A stretch of DNA of 64,000 bases from contig NC_046679.1 in NCBI RefSeq assembly GCF_009870125.1, forward strand, positions 7,750,001-7,814,000, given 5' to 3'. Both the position numbers and the translations under genes were made by a program. Shown here one piece after another: positions 1-11,135 of this stretch. The DNA is from Drosophila pseudoobscura. Taxonomy: Eukaryota; Arthropoda; Insecta; Diptera; Drosophilidae. How positions within the stretch are numbered: position 1 is the stretch's first letter; every line of letters begins with the position of its first letter. Under the pieces are notes generated by a model that saw nothing but the letters and a program-made list of their open reading frames with translations, had not been told where the DNA came from and did no database searches.

Positions 1-9
1 CTTTCTCAC

Positions 10-770
10 CTTGGCATTGCCCTTCTCGTCCAGCAGGATGTTCTCCAGCTTCAGATCCCGATGACAGATCTTGTGCTTGTGACAGTAGTAGACGGCGGTG
101 GCCACCTGCCGGAAGATGCGTCGCGCCTCCTCCTCGTTGAGGACCTTCCTCTCGGACAGGTAGTCGTAGAGCTCGCCGCCAGCGGCAAACTCCATGACCA
201 GCACCATTTTCTCTCGATTCTCAAATACTAAACAAGGACATAGGATATCAGAGGGTAGGCTTTGGTGCTTTATAGTTGGGTAATACCTTCATAGATGTGT
301 ATAATGTTGGGATGATGCACCGAACTCATGATCTGGACCTCACGCCTGATGCGCACCAGATCGGCCTCTGCCTCGATTTTGCATTTCTTGATGGTTTTGA
401 TGGCCACCTCCTGGCCGGTTTCCTTATTAATACCTAACTGCACCTTGCCATAGGTGCCCTGACCTAGTTTCTTAATAATATCAAATCTGTAAGGGAATCA
501 ATGGATCATTAATACCAATTCTAGTCGTGGAGGAGTGGAGAGAACTCACCTTTGTCGCAGCTTCTTGCGGTGATTGTTCATGCGGACATTGCCCGTGTTG
601 CCAATGCCGCTCATGATATTGTCTATTTGATCCTGTGGTATTCCCGAGGGATGTGCCAGACTATTGCCCCCCACATCCATTTCGGCGGCAGTCGCAGCCG
701 CTGCCGCAACAGATCCGGTTGCCGCTCCATTGGACGCCGCCGATTTCGTTTCGGGTTTGCTTATCACCAT
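10..770 (-). CDS. Nuak1: NUAK-family serine/threonine protein kinase, N-terminal part (gene continues past the left edge)
   Basis: Coding exons on the minus strand are 770-550, 486-287 and 227-10. They join in frame through GT-AG introns and give 213 residues. Residues 1-74 are a low-complexity Ala/Gly/Asn-rich leader; the kinase domain starts at about residue 75. Visible motifs are the Gly-rich loop GQGTYGKV (83-89), VAIK with ATP-binding Lys104, and HRDLKLEN with catalytic Asp198. The stretch [10 protein letters not shown]...[13 protein letters not shown] and [10 protein letters not shown] match vertebrate NUAK1/2 better than SIK, MARK or AMPK. The last exon ends with a good donor after GNAK, so the next exon, outside the window, should begin with the IADFGL/DFG block. 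NUAK kinases are LKB1-activated AMPK relatives acting on myosin phosphatase and cell adhesion; fly NUAK is linked to muscle protein turnover. The first in-frame ATG after the acceptor at 887 was chosen as start. The symbol is given from the family match and from recall that the fly has a single NUAK gene (CG43143). Confidence 0.88.
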
Positions 771-913
771 GACTGTTGTGTGTGTGTGTGTGTGTGGCAG
801 AAACTGGAGCTGGAACTGCAACTGGGGGCTAGGACTGGGGCTGGGTCTTCTGTCGAGGCTGCTCCACTAACAGCCGATGCAAATTACTGAAAGAGAGAGA
901 GAGAGAGAGAGAG
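771..913 (-). other. 5' UTR segment and splice acceptor of the kinase gene, with (CA)n and (CT)n tracts
   Basis: On the minus strand a run of about eleven CT dinucleotides ending in TTTCAG (complement of 887-913) is an excellent splice acceptor. The exon therefore starts at 886 and carries 116 bases of 5' UTR before the ATG at 770. The UTR ends in a CA repeat immediately before the start codon. This means the gene has at least one further untranslated exon upstream, at higher coordinates. The microsatellites in the tract and UTR should be length-polymorphic. Confidence 0.7.
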
Positions 914-1462
914 GGCAGGGTATCCCGTTAGCACAAATGTCAACTCGTGGGACTCCGGGGGCACACGGCGGGGTCTACACAGTCACACGGCACTCATCCA
1001 TCAAACGTTCAATCAAATGGCCAATCAATTAATTATCCACGAAGCGCGACGCACACACACGATGGGGGGAATGCAGCTATTTCTCTTGCTGCCACTCCGG
1101 CTATCCGGCTATCTGGCTATCCGGTTCTCCGGCTCTCGGGCTCTCTGGTTGTGTGGTTGCGCTTTTACCCTCGGTGCCGCCAAAAAAGAAGAGGAGGAGC
1201 TGCCGAAAAATCTGCACTCGACCTAGATTTTAATTATGCCCAAGCAAGGCGATCCGTATCCGGGGCTGTTTGAACGGTTTTTGTGACGGAGAGTCGTGGG
1301 AAAACATGAGTATGGACGGATGGCCTGCTATTTGCCAGATAGTTTGATTTTATTTCTATTTTCTTACATATTTTTCTTGGGGGAGTAAATACAGGAAACA
1401 GGCAATACTCGTTTACGGGGACATAGTCGTTCGAATCGAGGCACACGTGTGTCTCTCCTGTC

Positions 1463-1990
1463 TTTACTGCTAAGCTACTCCGTGAGAGAAAGAAATAGAT
1501 AGAGGGAGGGAATGTTACTCCGTGAGAAAGAGATAGAAAGAGAGAGAGAACTGTGAGGCAGGGGAGTCAGTCACAAGAAATGGTTTTCTATACACTTGAA
1601 AACCACTCCGAGAGAAATAGAGAGAGAGAATGGTACGCCACTCCGTAAGAGAGAGATAGAGAGGCAGAATGCTAAGTTATTCCGTGTGTGAGAGAGAGAG
1701 AAAGAGAGAGAGAGAGAGAAGGCGTGAGGCCGGGGAGCCAGTCGCCCGGAAATTGGTTTCTTTACACCTGTAATTCCGTCCTTTACTGCTAAGCTACTCC
1801 GGGACAGAGTTAGAGAGGGAGAATGCTAAGCTACTACTACTACTAAGCTATAGAGAAAGAAGGCTTAGCTACTCTGCGAGAGAGATAAGAAGAGCGGGGA
1901 GTCAGTCACGGTAAATTGTTAACTTCCCAACGCTCCCTTTACTGCTAAGCTACTCCGTGAGATAAGTAGATCTTTCGATAGAATGAGAGA
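1463..1990. repeat. Degenerate tandem array, unit about 165 bp, with GA-rich core
   Basis: Landmark GGGGAGYCAGTCRC recurs at 1561, 1732 and 1896 (spacings 171 and 164). Landmark TTTACTGCTAAGCTACTCC recurs at about 1463, 1782 and 1938. Each unit holds one or more copies of CTAAGCTACTCCGTGAGAGA followed by a GA/GATA-rich stretch. The array is a diverged satellite-like repeat of about three units. No coding potential. Confidence 0.8.
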
Positions 1991-4112
1991 GAGAAAGTAA
2001 AATATATACTTCTGGCTGTTACAAAAACTAAATACCCCCATTGTAAAACCCTGCTCTTGCCTACAGCTTTTGTCCAAGACTGTCTCCGCCTGTATCCACC
2101 CCAACTATGTATGTGAAGGTTAAAGGTTCTACATAATCTCGTACCCGTACTCGTACTCGTAGGCTAAAATGTTGCAGTAATTGCGTTGTTTGCTTGGGGG
2201 CCCATTAGAAATGTTTCAGTTATGCAAATATTGTATTCCGAATATAATCGAACAGATCTTTCAGGGTTCCACACTCTTGATGAGATGCCAAAAGCTGTCA
2301 GCGGCGACAGAAGTGTCCCCCCTTCGGAGGACAGCAAGCTATTCGAAATATTCATTGGGTGATATTTATCAACGATTTTTGACAGTTTTCTGGGAGCGAA
2401 CGAACACTAACTATTCGCTGGTTTATTCCGAACCGAGGATTATATATGTATTTGTGTGGAGGGGGGGGACGTTTATGCACGGCCGGCTCCACGCTCCCCC
2501 GGTTGAAGGGTCCCCCGAGTGTCTGGGGCTTAAAGTGGTCACTTGTGCAGCGCTCCCTCCCATCCATCCATCCTTCCTTTCGCCTTTCCATTGTATTGTC
2601 TGAATCCAGAATGCGACACTATTAGAGGACTAATCTATCAGACTTGTGGATGAGCAGAGCATCCGCATCCGCATCCCTAGCACTCCCCAGAGCCATGGCT
2701 TAAGCGCGTTTTGTCTCTGACAGTTATGACCTAGAAGCCAGGAATAGGAATAGGAATAGGGAATAGGGAATAGAGGAAGGACTCTAAAAGGCATGAAGAC
2801 CCCAACAGATACAGATACAGATACAGATGCAGACACACAACACAAGAGATAGTTGAAAGCCACTCGAGGCGAGAGTCAGAGTCTCCCTCACGTTGCCTCA
2901 GCCACTGGCACTGGCACTGGCACTGTTCCAATTATAAATGTGCACTTGATGGATAGTAAATTAAAGTGTAACCACAACAGAACCGAACCGAACCGCCGCT
3001 CCCCTGTGCTGCCACACGAAGAGGAACCTGGCGAGAGCCATGTGCAGTGCCGCCACCACAACAATAACAATGCTGGGACTGCAATTGTATCTTTAAGATA
3101 CGATTACACAAACGAATGCAGCACGCGTGCTGCTTCCACCGCTGTCGCACACACATAAATAAGTGAATCTTTACACGCAATTATTCCCCCTCTTTGCTTG
3201 ATATATAGATACAAAGATAGATGCCCCCTCTTTGCTTGATATACAGATACAAAGATAGATAGACCCGTATCTCTCGGGACTGGGGGATAGCCAAATCCAC
3301 ATCCAAAATCAAAATCAGGGCAACGAACAGTCTTTAAAGTGCGCTGAACCCGACGACCGGCACTGCCGATGCCCGTTCAATTCGCATCTGCAAGATACAA
3401 TAACATTGTGCGGCGTCCAGCCTTGCTTTCCTGCTTCCCTTTCTCTTCTCTATCTTTTTTTTTTTTGGCACTCAGACAGCACATGTCATTGAGCAGCAGC
3501 TAGGGAAACAACTAGCTGTATGTGGCACGAGGCACGAGGCACGGCAGCAGATAAACACCAGAAGCAGAAGCAGCAGCTGCCCCTTGCCCATCGTCTTGTG
3601 CCACTCGAGTCTCGAGCAAAAGTTGTTGAAATATCTGCGCTTGCTTTTCCGTCAGTTTGGAATTTTCTTGCATCGTTGTCGTTTACGTAAAGGGAAAATA
3701 TTTTCTTACCTATACCCTACACGGGGCGGGGAGAGGAGGGTATCAACGTTTTGAAGGCCTGTTGGCAATGGAAAGAGCCAAAGGCCAGCTACTCAGCCAC
3801 TCTGTGAGAGAGGGAGAGCAAGAAAGCTTCTAGCTCTAAATTTTCTTCAAATTTTGTATCTATTTAAAGTCTCCCGATTTGTAAGGGTATCTCATCGCTC
3901 GGTCTGGCTCGTTTTTATATTTTTTTTTTAGCTCATTTTTTTCCCTAAGTTGGGATAAGGAATAGCAACAATAAATTCCAGCTAGATAGGCAATGTAAAT
4001 ATGCAAATGAAAATGTTTTTCTGGGTCAAGTCGAGCGCGACATTTTGGCCAAGAAATATTTCTGACAAGATCTCTCCTCTGTCTCTCTGTCTTTCTCTGG
4101 AATACGTATGAT
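1991..4112. other. Non-coding stretch with short tandem repeats
   Basis: Contains an imperfect GGAATA run at about 2741-2776, an ACAGAT hexamer run at about 2803-2832, and GGCACT repeats near 2903-2922. A two-copy 38-bp tandem repeat lies at 3186-3261. A T-rich run sits near 3459-3470. One isolated copy of the GA-rich core (ACTCTGTGAGAGAGGGAGAG) is at about 3799-3820. No gene seen. Confidence 0.6.
3186..3261. repeat. Two-copy 38-bp tandem duplication
   Basis: The segment starting CCCCCTCTTTGCTTGATATA at 3186 is repeated at 3224 with one visible substitution (ATATAGAT versus ATACAGAT). The spacing is 38 bp. Confidence 0.85.
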
Positions 4113-5223
4113 TTTTATACCCGATACTCAAAATGAGTATTGGGGTATATTAGATTTGTGGTAAAAGTGGATGTGTGTAACGTCCAGAAGGAATCGTTTC
4201 CGACCCTATAAAGTATATATATTCTTGATCAGCATCAATAGCCGAGTCGATTGAGCCCTGTCTGTCTGTCCGTCCGTCCGTCTGTCCGTCTGTCCGTCCC
4301 CTTCAGCGCCTAATGCTCAAAGACTATAAGAGCTAGAGCAACGATGTTTTGGATCCAGACTTCTGTGATATGTCACTGCTACAAAAATATTTCAAAACTT
4401 TGCCACGCCCACTTCCGCCCCCACAAAGGGCGAAAATCTGTGGCATCCACAATTTTAAAGATACGAGAAAACTAAAAACGCAGAATCGTAGAGAATGACC
4501 ATATCTTTTAGACTGCAGAATCTGAAATCGATCGTATTATTATTATAGCCAGCATCAAGAATACAATTTCATTTTTTCTCGCCCTGTCTCTCTCTAACAC
4601 ACACGTAGCATAGGCAGCTATGCTTAGAGTAAAACATTAGCGCCTAGATCTCAGAGACTATAAAAGCTAGAGCAGCCAAATTTGGCATCCACACTCCTAA
4701 TATATCGGACCGAGACGAGTTTGTTTCAAAATTTCGCCTCACCCCCTTCCGCCCCCGCAAAGGATGCAAATCTGGGGATATTCACAAATCTCAGAGACTA
4801 TTAAAGCTAGAGTAACCAAATTTAGTATCCGCACTCCTGTTAGATGTCACTATAAAACGTATATCTCAAAATTTCGCCCCACCCCCTTCCGCCCCCACAA
4901 AGGACGAAAATCTGTTGCATCCACAATATTGCAGATTTGAGAAAACTAAGAACGCAGAATCATAGATAATGACCATATATATCAGATTGCTGAATCTGGA
5001 TCAGATCAGATAATTTTTGTAGCCAAAAGGAACAAATCAATTTGCATTGGCTACGCAGCGCCCGACGTCACGCTCAGACTGATTTTCTGTCTCTCTCGCA
5101 CGCTCTCTTTGTCGTGTCGTTTAATATTAGCGGCGTCTGCCGGAGGAGAGCCATACTGACTTAGTATCGGGTATAACCGTAGAGTTGCGGTGTCCGCAGC
5201 AACTCACAACGTTCCACCTCGTT
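4113..5223 (+). mobile_element. Helentron/DINE-1-like non-autonomous element, copy A
   Basis: The terminus reads TATACCCGATACTCAAAATG. A CTGTCTGTCCGTCC (GTCY) microsatellite lies at about 4258-4299. Internal sub-repeats contain the phrases CAGAGACTATAAAAGCTAGAG and CCCCTTCCGCCCCC. Such GTCY-cored elements are known in Drosophila as mini-me/DINE-1/INE-1 type Helentrons (family knowledge). The element has no ORF. The 3' boundary, near CGTT at 5220, was set by where similarity to copy B stops. Copy B is inverted about 2.9 kb away and looks nearly identical by eye, suggesting recent activity of this family. Confidence 0.85.
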
Positions 5224-8112
5224 GGTACATATATTTTATATACGATTAAATTTGTGTCCAGCCCATGGCCCAGTGAACAGCAGACATCAATCGAGGCGAG
5301 AAATGTGCCATATAATCGAGAATAATGGCATGAATTAATCAATGGCCATAAAACTGACGGATGAATCTGCTGTTCATCGAAAATGGAATCAATTCAATGC
5401 CATAATTGAATTTCAGCTTGAATCGTGCCCCACAGCTGACGATAGAGAAGCCGGTTGGAGGACTGTCACTTGATTGTGTGTGTTTTTGTTTGTGGCGACT
5501 CCCATGGAGGTCGAATGTGGACAGAAAGGGCAGGAATTCCCATGCAAAATGTTAAATTATTTGTATTTTAAGGGAATACCGCATACAAAATTGATATTCA
5601 AATGCGAGTAATCCAATTTGAATGTAATTGTTTGCGAAATTCAATGATTTTCCCCTTTGTTGATGTATTAATATTTTCTGTTTGGTCTTCAATTAAATAC
5701 ATTTAATGACAGTTGCGAAAAGCCTCAGGAAAGGGTCTCAGCATTGAGCATGATTAATGAATACTTTCCATAGAAATTAATGATTATATTATCTTTCGTT
5801 TCATGGTATAATTAAACTTGAATTGTTCTAATTAACGCCTGAGAAATTTGTCTTCCAGTATTGAGGAAACTGCCAGCCCTCTTCATAAATTTCTATGTGG
5901 AGCCTACGGCAGGATATCAACATCCTTACTTGTCAGAGTCCAAGAACTTTGGACGTGTTTCTAGGCAGCTGCCACATTGATTGGCGGATGCTCCAGGGGG
6001 GGAAGGCACCTTCGGAGCCCCTGTTGGGTCGCTGATTGTTGGCTTGGCTTTAATTTTAATCCCCATCTTCCACTCGAATGACTTTGGTTCGCTGTACAAA
6101 TTTAACATAAGCGAATGGTTGCTTGGTTACATTCGTCCTATGAAGTGTTCCCATAAGCGAAAGGACTTTAAGACTAACAGAGATCTTTTTCGGTAGCGTT
6201 TCGGAATGTTCTGGGTGGGATTTTCGGGTTGTAACAACCCAGTGAAACCAAATACTAAATCGAATGCCTTTACAAAGGGAAATATATAACAAGGGGGCTC
6301 CCCATGCTATTTATTTACCCCATAAATCATGTATTCTACAAGCAAACCTCCTAGCAGGCAAAATACCTTGAAATATCATCAAATCATACCGAAATATATA
6401 CATCATTCTATTTAGTCTCTTGACCACTTCATATATCACAGCAATTACAATAATTTATTATATTAGAATAAATATAAATTCAGTGTCAAAACAATTTCTA
6501 TCTGTTCAAATTGAATAATTCAAGCAAAGCCGAAAATATAATGCATAAGAGAAGGAATTTCAGCCGTCTACTTGTCGAATAAATAATAAACAAAAATATA
6601 CATAAATATATATAAGCATATATGTATGTATGTATCTGTGTATTTGGCTGTCTCCTGTGGCAATTAAAGCCAAACGACGAGCAATTTCAAGTGTCAATAA
6701 GTCAGAGAAGTCATCTTTGGCGCCCATCTGCGTTCAATGTACGGGAAACACAATCCCAGACTCCCATCCAGAGACAAAGACAGACCAAAAGCCAACCCAA
6801 ATCAACATCAGCATTAATTGCGTTAAAAAAAAAAGAAATCAGACAATTTATTGTTTTCTTTCGCCTCTTTCTATGAAAATATTTATGCAATTTATCAAAA
6901 TACGAGACCAAAAACGGAAAGGAGGCGCTGTGTCCTAGAGCTGTACAAGTTCAAAGTTCAAAAGGTTTCGCAAGCCAAAACGGAAGGCAAGCGGAAAAAA
7001 TAAATAGAAACGATCAAACAACAAATAATTAAAATGCTGCCAAAGAAAAAGAAAAAGTGAAACGCACAGACCAGCATTTCTTTTCTTTTTTCCCTAATTC
7101 CGGGGTACTCTTTTCGTGTTGTGTTTGCAAACGGCAGAAAAGGAAGTGTTTCCGATCCATTAAAACGGTTTGAGTGGTTCCAGCTGATAACGATTTTTAT
7201 GACTAGAATATAGTTTATTGATCCCCAAGAATTTTGACTATATTTAAAGCTCTGAAACGTCCCATATTTGTTGCGAAATCTGAAGAAGATTAATTTTGTT
7301 TGTTCCCTCAAAAGGGAAGCCACTCCGTTTACCTTTCTGACTTTAAGCGTCCCGAATATGTCATAATAGTATTATCTTTTTCCATTCCTATCCCTGGAAA
7401 TATCTCTTAAAATATTTGCTTGTTATATTTACCAAAATCTTCAATCGTCAAATTTTGTGAATACTTTTTGCTTTGCTCCTCTCCTACACTGACTTTTGTT
7501 TAAATATTATTAGTCCATATTTGGTCAATAAATATTAGAAAATTCAATGAATATTTCACTCTAAATAAACACTTAATAGGTAGTACTACCAAAGAGATTT
7601 TAGCACTAAGAACCTGCATTTCTAGTGTGGCTCATGATGAAAGTGTACAAGTTGGTCCGCTCCCGCAAGGCGGTCTCTTTTCGGATCTTATTTTATTCTT
7701 TTGTGTCTCTCTAGCATCAAACATGGCGTCAGAGAGCTCTCTCTAAGTAGTGCGGAGTGTAAAATAAGACCCGAAAGGGAGTAGCTTTTCAGGTAGCTTT
7801 TCGCTCTACGAATTCCATGCCTGTCTAGAGAGAGCCATAACCATCGCGGCTCTCTTCGGCCTCTCGCTTTTCTGCTAGCAAGAGTTCACGCTCTCTTTTG
7901 TGCTTCCTCGTTACACATCCTATTTATTTTAAATAATTATTATTTCAAGTATTTTTTAATTATACATAGTTATTTATATTTACAGGGTATCTTATAGTCG
8001 GAGTACGACACAAAGAGATTTAGCATTATAGCATTCTGTTTTTGTGTGTGTTTCGTTTTGTTAATGCGCCTGTGGCTAAGCACAAAAAAGCAAGTACGTC
8101 CAAAAAAGAAAA
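5224..8112. other. Non-coding spacer between the two inverted Helentron copies
   Basis: AT-rich DNA without supported genes. The part at 7650-7910 is different in texture: it is richer in CTCTCT/GAGAG and holds a diverged inverted repeat (GGATCTTATTTTA near 7682 against TAAAATAAGACCCG near 7760). The rest shows only A-rich runs and a TATG microsatellite at about 6620-6635. Confidence 0.5.
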
Positions 8113-9248
8113 AACGAGGGGGAACGTTGTGAGTTGCTGCGGACACCGCAACTCTACGGTTATACCCGATACTAAGTCAGTATGGCTCTCCTCCGGCAGA
8201 CGCCGCTAATATTAAACGACACGACAAAGAGTGCGTGCGAGAGAGACAGAAAATCAGTCTGAGCGTGACGTAACGCGCTGCGTAGCCACTGCAAATTGAT
8301 TTGTTTCCTTTCGCTATAAAAATGATCTGATCTGATCCAGATTCAGCAATCTGATAGATATGGTCGCTATCTATGATTCTGCGTTTTTAGTTTTCTCGAA
8401 TCTGCAATATTGTGGATGCAACAGATTTTCGTCCTTTGTGGGGGCGGAAGGGGGTGTGGCGAAATTTTGAGATATACGTTTTATAGTGAGATCTAACAGA
8501 AGTGCGGATACCAAATTTGGTTACTCTAGCTTTAATAGTCTCTGAGATTTGTGAATATCCCCAGATTTGCATCCTTTGCGGGGGCGGAAGGGGGTGTGGC
8601 GAAATTTTGAAACAAACTCGTCTCGGTCCGATATATTAGGAGTGTGGATACCAAATTTGGTTGCTCTAGCTTTTATAGTCTCTGAGATCTAGGCGCTAAT
8701 GTTTTACTCTAAGCAAAGCCGCCTATGCTACCTGTGTGTTAGAGAGAGACAGGGCGAGAAAAAATGAAATTGTTTTCTTGATGCTGGCTATAATAGTAAT
8801 ACGATCTAATTCAGATTCTGCAGTCTAAAAGATATGGTCATTCTCTACGATTCTGCGTTTTTGGTTTTCTTGTATCTTTAAAATTGTGGATGCCACAGAT
8901 TTTCGCCCTTTGTGGGGGCGGAGGTGGGCGGGGCAAAGTTTTGAAATATTTTTGTAGCAGTGACATATCACAGAAGTCTGGATCCAAAACATCGTTGCTC
9001 TAGCTCTTATAGTCTTTGAGCATTAGGCGCTGAAGGGGACGGACAGACGGACAGACGGACAGACGGACGGACGGACAGACGGACAGACGGACAGACAGAC
9101 ATGGCTCAATCGACTCGGCTATTGATGCTGATCAAGAATATATATACTTTATGGGGTCGGAAACGATTCCTTCTGGACGTTACACACATCCACTTTTACC
9201 ACAAATCTAATATACCCCAATACTCATTTTGAGTATCGGGTATAAAAA
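8113..9248 (-). mobile_element. Helentron/DINE-1-like non-autonomous element, copy B (inverted relative to copy A)
   Basis: Reverse-complement counterpart of 4113-5223 over its whole length. It includes the terminal TATACCCGATACTCAAAATG (complement at about 9223-9246), the internal sub-repeats and the other terminus GAGGGGGAACGTTGTGAG at about 8115. The GTCY microsatellite is longer than in copy A (about 9036-9103 as GGACAGAC repeats). No ORF. Confidence 0.85.
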
Positions 9249-9338
9249 CAGGAAAATATTAAATAAAATAAGCAAGCCGGCGAAAGGAACAAGACATGTC
9301 AAGCATTTCCTTGGCTTGCACAAAAGTTGGGGCACCAC

Positions 9339-9340
<2 letters not shown>

Positions 9341-9381
<41 letters not shown>

Positions 9382-9527
9382 AGAGGGAGAGAGAAAGGAA
9401 CCGCCGTGCAATGAACGGCCGCCTTCGCTGTCGCTGTCGCTGCCTCGGCATATGCTGGAAAAAGTTTTTCTAGCGTTGAATTTTCCCACCGACAACAAAA
9501 CAGAACAACAACGTCCGTGTGCGTGCC

Positions 9528-9560
<33 letters not shown>

Positions 9561-9561
9561 T
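9341..9561. repeat. Oppositely oriented CA and TG microsatellites flanking 150 bp
   Basis: A (CA)19 tract at 9341-9378 is followed by a GA run to about 9396. A (TG)15 tract lies at 9532-9561. The two are complementary and about 153 bp apart, directly beside Helentron copy B. Confidence 0.9.
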
Positions 9562-11039
9562 GGGGGAAACGCGAATTTAACGCCTCGCCCTTTATGCCGG
9601 TGGAAAAACAGCCACGGGCCAAAAGTTTTCATTGCGCACACGGGGGAAATGGCTATCAAAGGCTTCGGATCAGACGAAAAGCATCTGCGGCAATCATATT
9701 ATGAGTTTAGCGCCGAAACTATCTCGCGGATAAAACACAACACGTCTGCAAATTAGAAACGCATACGTTTTAAAGTTTTCAAATGGCAAAAGAGATACAT
9801 TTTCCCTACAAGGAGGGGTCAGGGGTCTATTAGTGGGGGAATTGCATATTAGATAAACGCGACAAGAGGGTTTTAATATATCTACAGATACACCAAAAAC
9901 ATGCCTATGCGAGTTTGGGAATAGTCTGAGGAAATGAAGAAAAACGTTCGTATGATATGTTGTGGAAAAGATACCAAAGGACAAAGCACAAAGGACATGA
10001 ATGGATTTTATTATTGCAGAAATCATCACTAAATAGAGTTGTATTTATTTTCAGTTTCTACTCGCTCTTTGTGAGAAAGAGAACGTAGAGTAGAGTAGAG
10101 CAAGTTAAGTAGTTTCAGAACTCTATTAGTTAGGGGTTTGTCTTTAAGTCATACATATATAAACAATCACACCTTAAGAAGAGAATAGATCTATCCACAA
10201 ACCCAGAGACATGAAAATGGTTCAAAAATCATCATGAATTATCACTAAATATACCCAAATATATACCCCACCCTATATACCTAAACCGTGCTATGCTTAA
10301 GTGTTGACTGGTTTACAAGCATTTCCTTTTTAAAGGAATTAAATTATTATTTTTTAAAAATTTTTAAACGAAAGATGGTCTTCAATTTGTCGTACAAAAG
10401 TTTCATTTCCTCTTTGTCTTCAATAATTCAACTCTATCTTTTATCGTGTTCTCTTTCTAGACTAGTTCTAGACTTCTTCCTAAAAATACTCGCGTAAGAA
10501 AGTACTCGATTTCCCACTTTTCTTACCATAACTTTCAAAAGGTCTTTCATTTCTTGCGGGGGGTTTGTATTTAACCGACTAGAAGTAAGCTTGGGGCAAA
10601 TATGAGGCCTCAAAGTTCTCCGATTTGCTACACAATTTCAGTTTAATTGCGGAATAATACATCATAATATGAGGCGTCTAGTGCGTGGGATTAAACAGCT
10701 GCCAATCAGTAAAGCGTATTAATTTTAAATTAAAACTTAATGCAACGCAAAACGATGCAAGTAGCGGCTGTCCATGCAACTTGTGTGCAATAAATAATAT
10801 AATAATTTTATCATTACGGATAACTTGATTATTTGGTTTAAAGAATCGGCAATAAGCTGCAACAAGCTAATTTATCCCAAGGATACGCATTTCCTGATTG
10901 CAACAGTGGCAACTGAAATTCGAGCTCTAAACCATTTTAAGGCTTCCCACCTTTCACCTTTGGCTTCACTTTCTTGTACATTCGCTGTACTTATTTCTTG
11001 TAATTACAAGTATTTTAGTACTTGAGGATTGTTCCTCAA
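9562..11039. other. Non-coding stretch, nothing recognised
   Basis: AT-rich DNA with a short GA-rich remnant (CTCTTTGTGAGAAAGAGAAC, about 10066-10085) that resembles the GA core repeat. No gene or structured RNA recognised. Confidence 0.5.
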
Positions 11040-11044
11040 AAAGG

Positions 11045-11135
11045 TACAGTATCTGCCTGTCCATCTTGGTTAACGCCTAGATTTCAGAGGCTCTAAGAGG
11101 TACTGAAACAAATGTATCTCAAATTGGGTAACGTT
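11045..11135 (+). mobile_element. Decayed Helentron fragment
   Basis: The order CTGTCCATC, then TTAACGCCTAGATTTCAGAG, then CTCTAAGAGGTAC matches the order in copy A of the GTCY core, CGCCTAGATCTCAGAGACTA and ATAAAAGCTAGAG. It is much diverged and short, so the call rests on order and spacing. Confidence 0.4.

Noticed and set aside
1428..1445. GTTCGAATC as the T-loop of a tRNA
   Set aside because: No acceptor stem, D-arm or anticodon arm can be paired around it.
5926..6292. Overlapping 60-78 codon ORFs on both strands
   Set aside because: No conserved motif and no splice context; typical chance frames.
9207..9659. 150-codon minus-strand ORF rich in His-Thr and Val-Cys
   Set aside because: Translation of CA/TG microsatellites and a Helentron end; not a gene.
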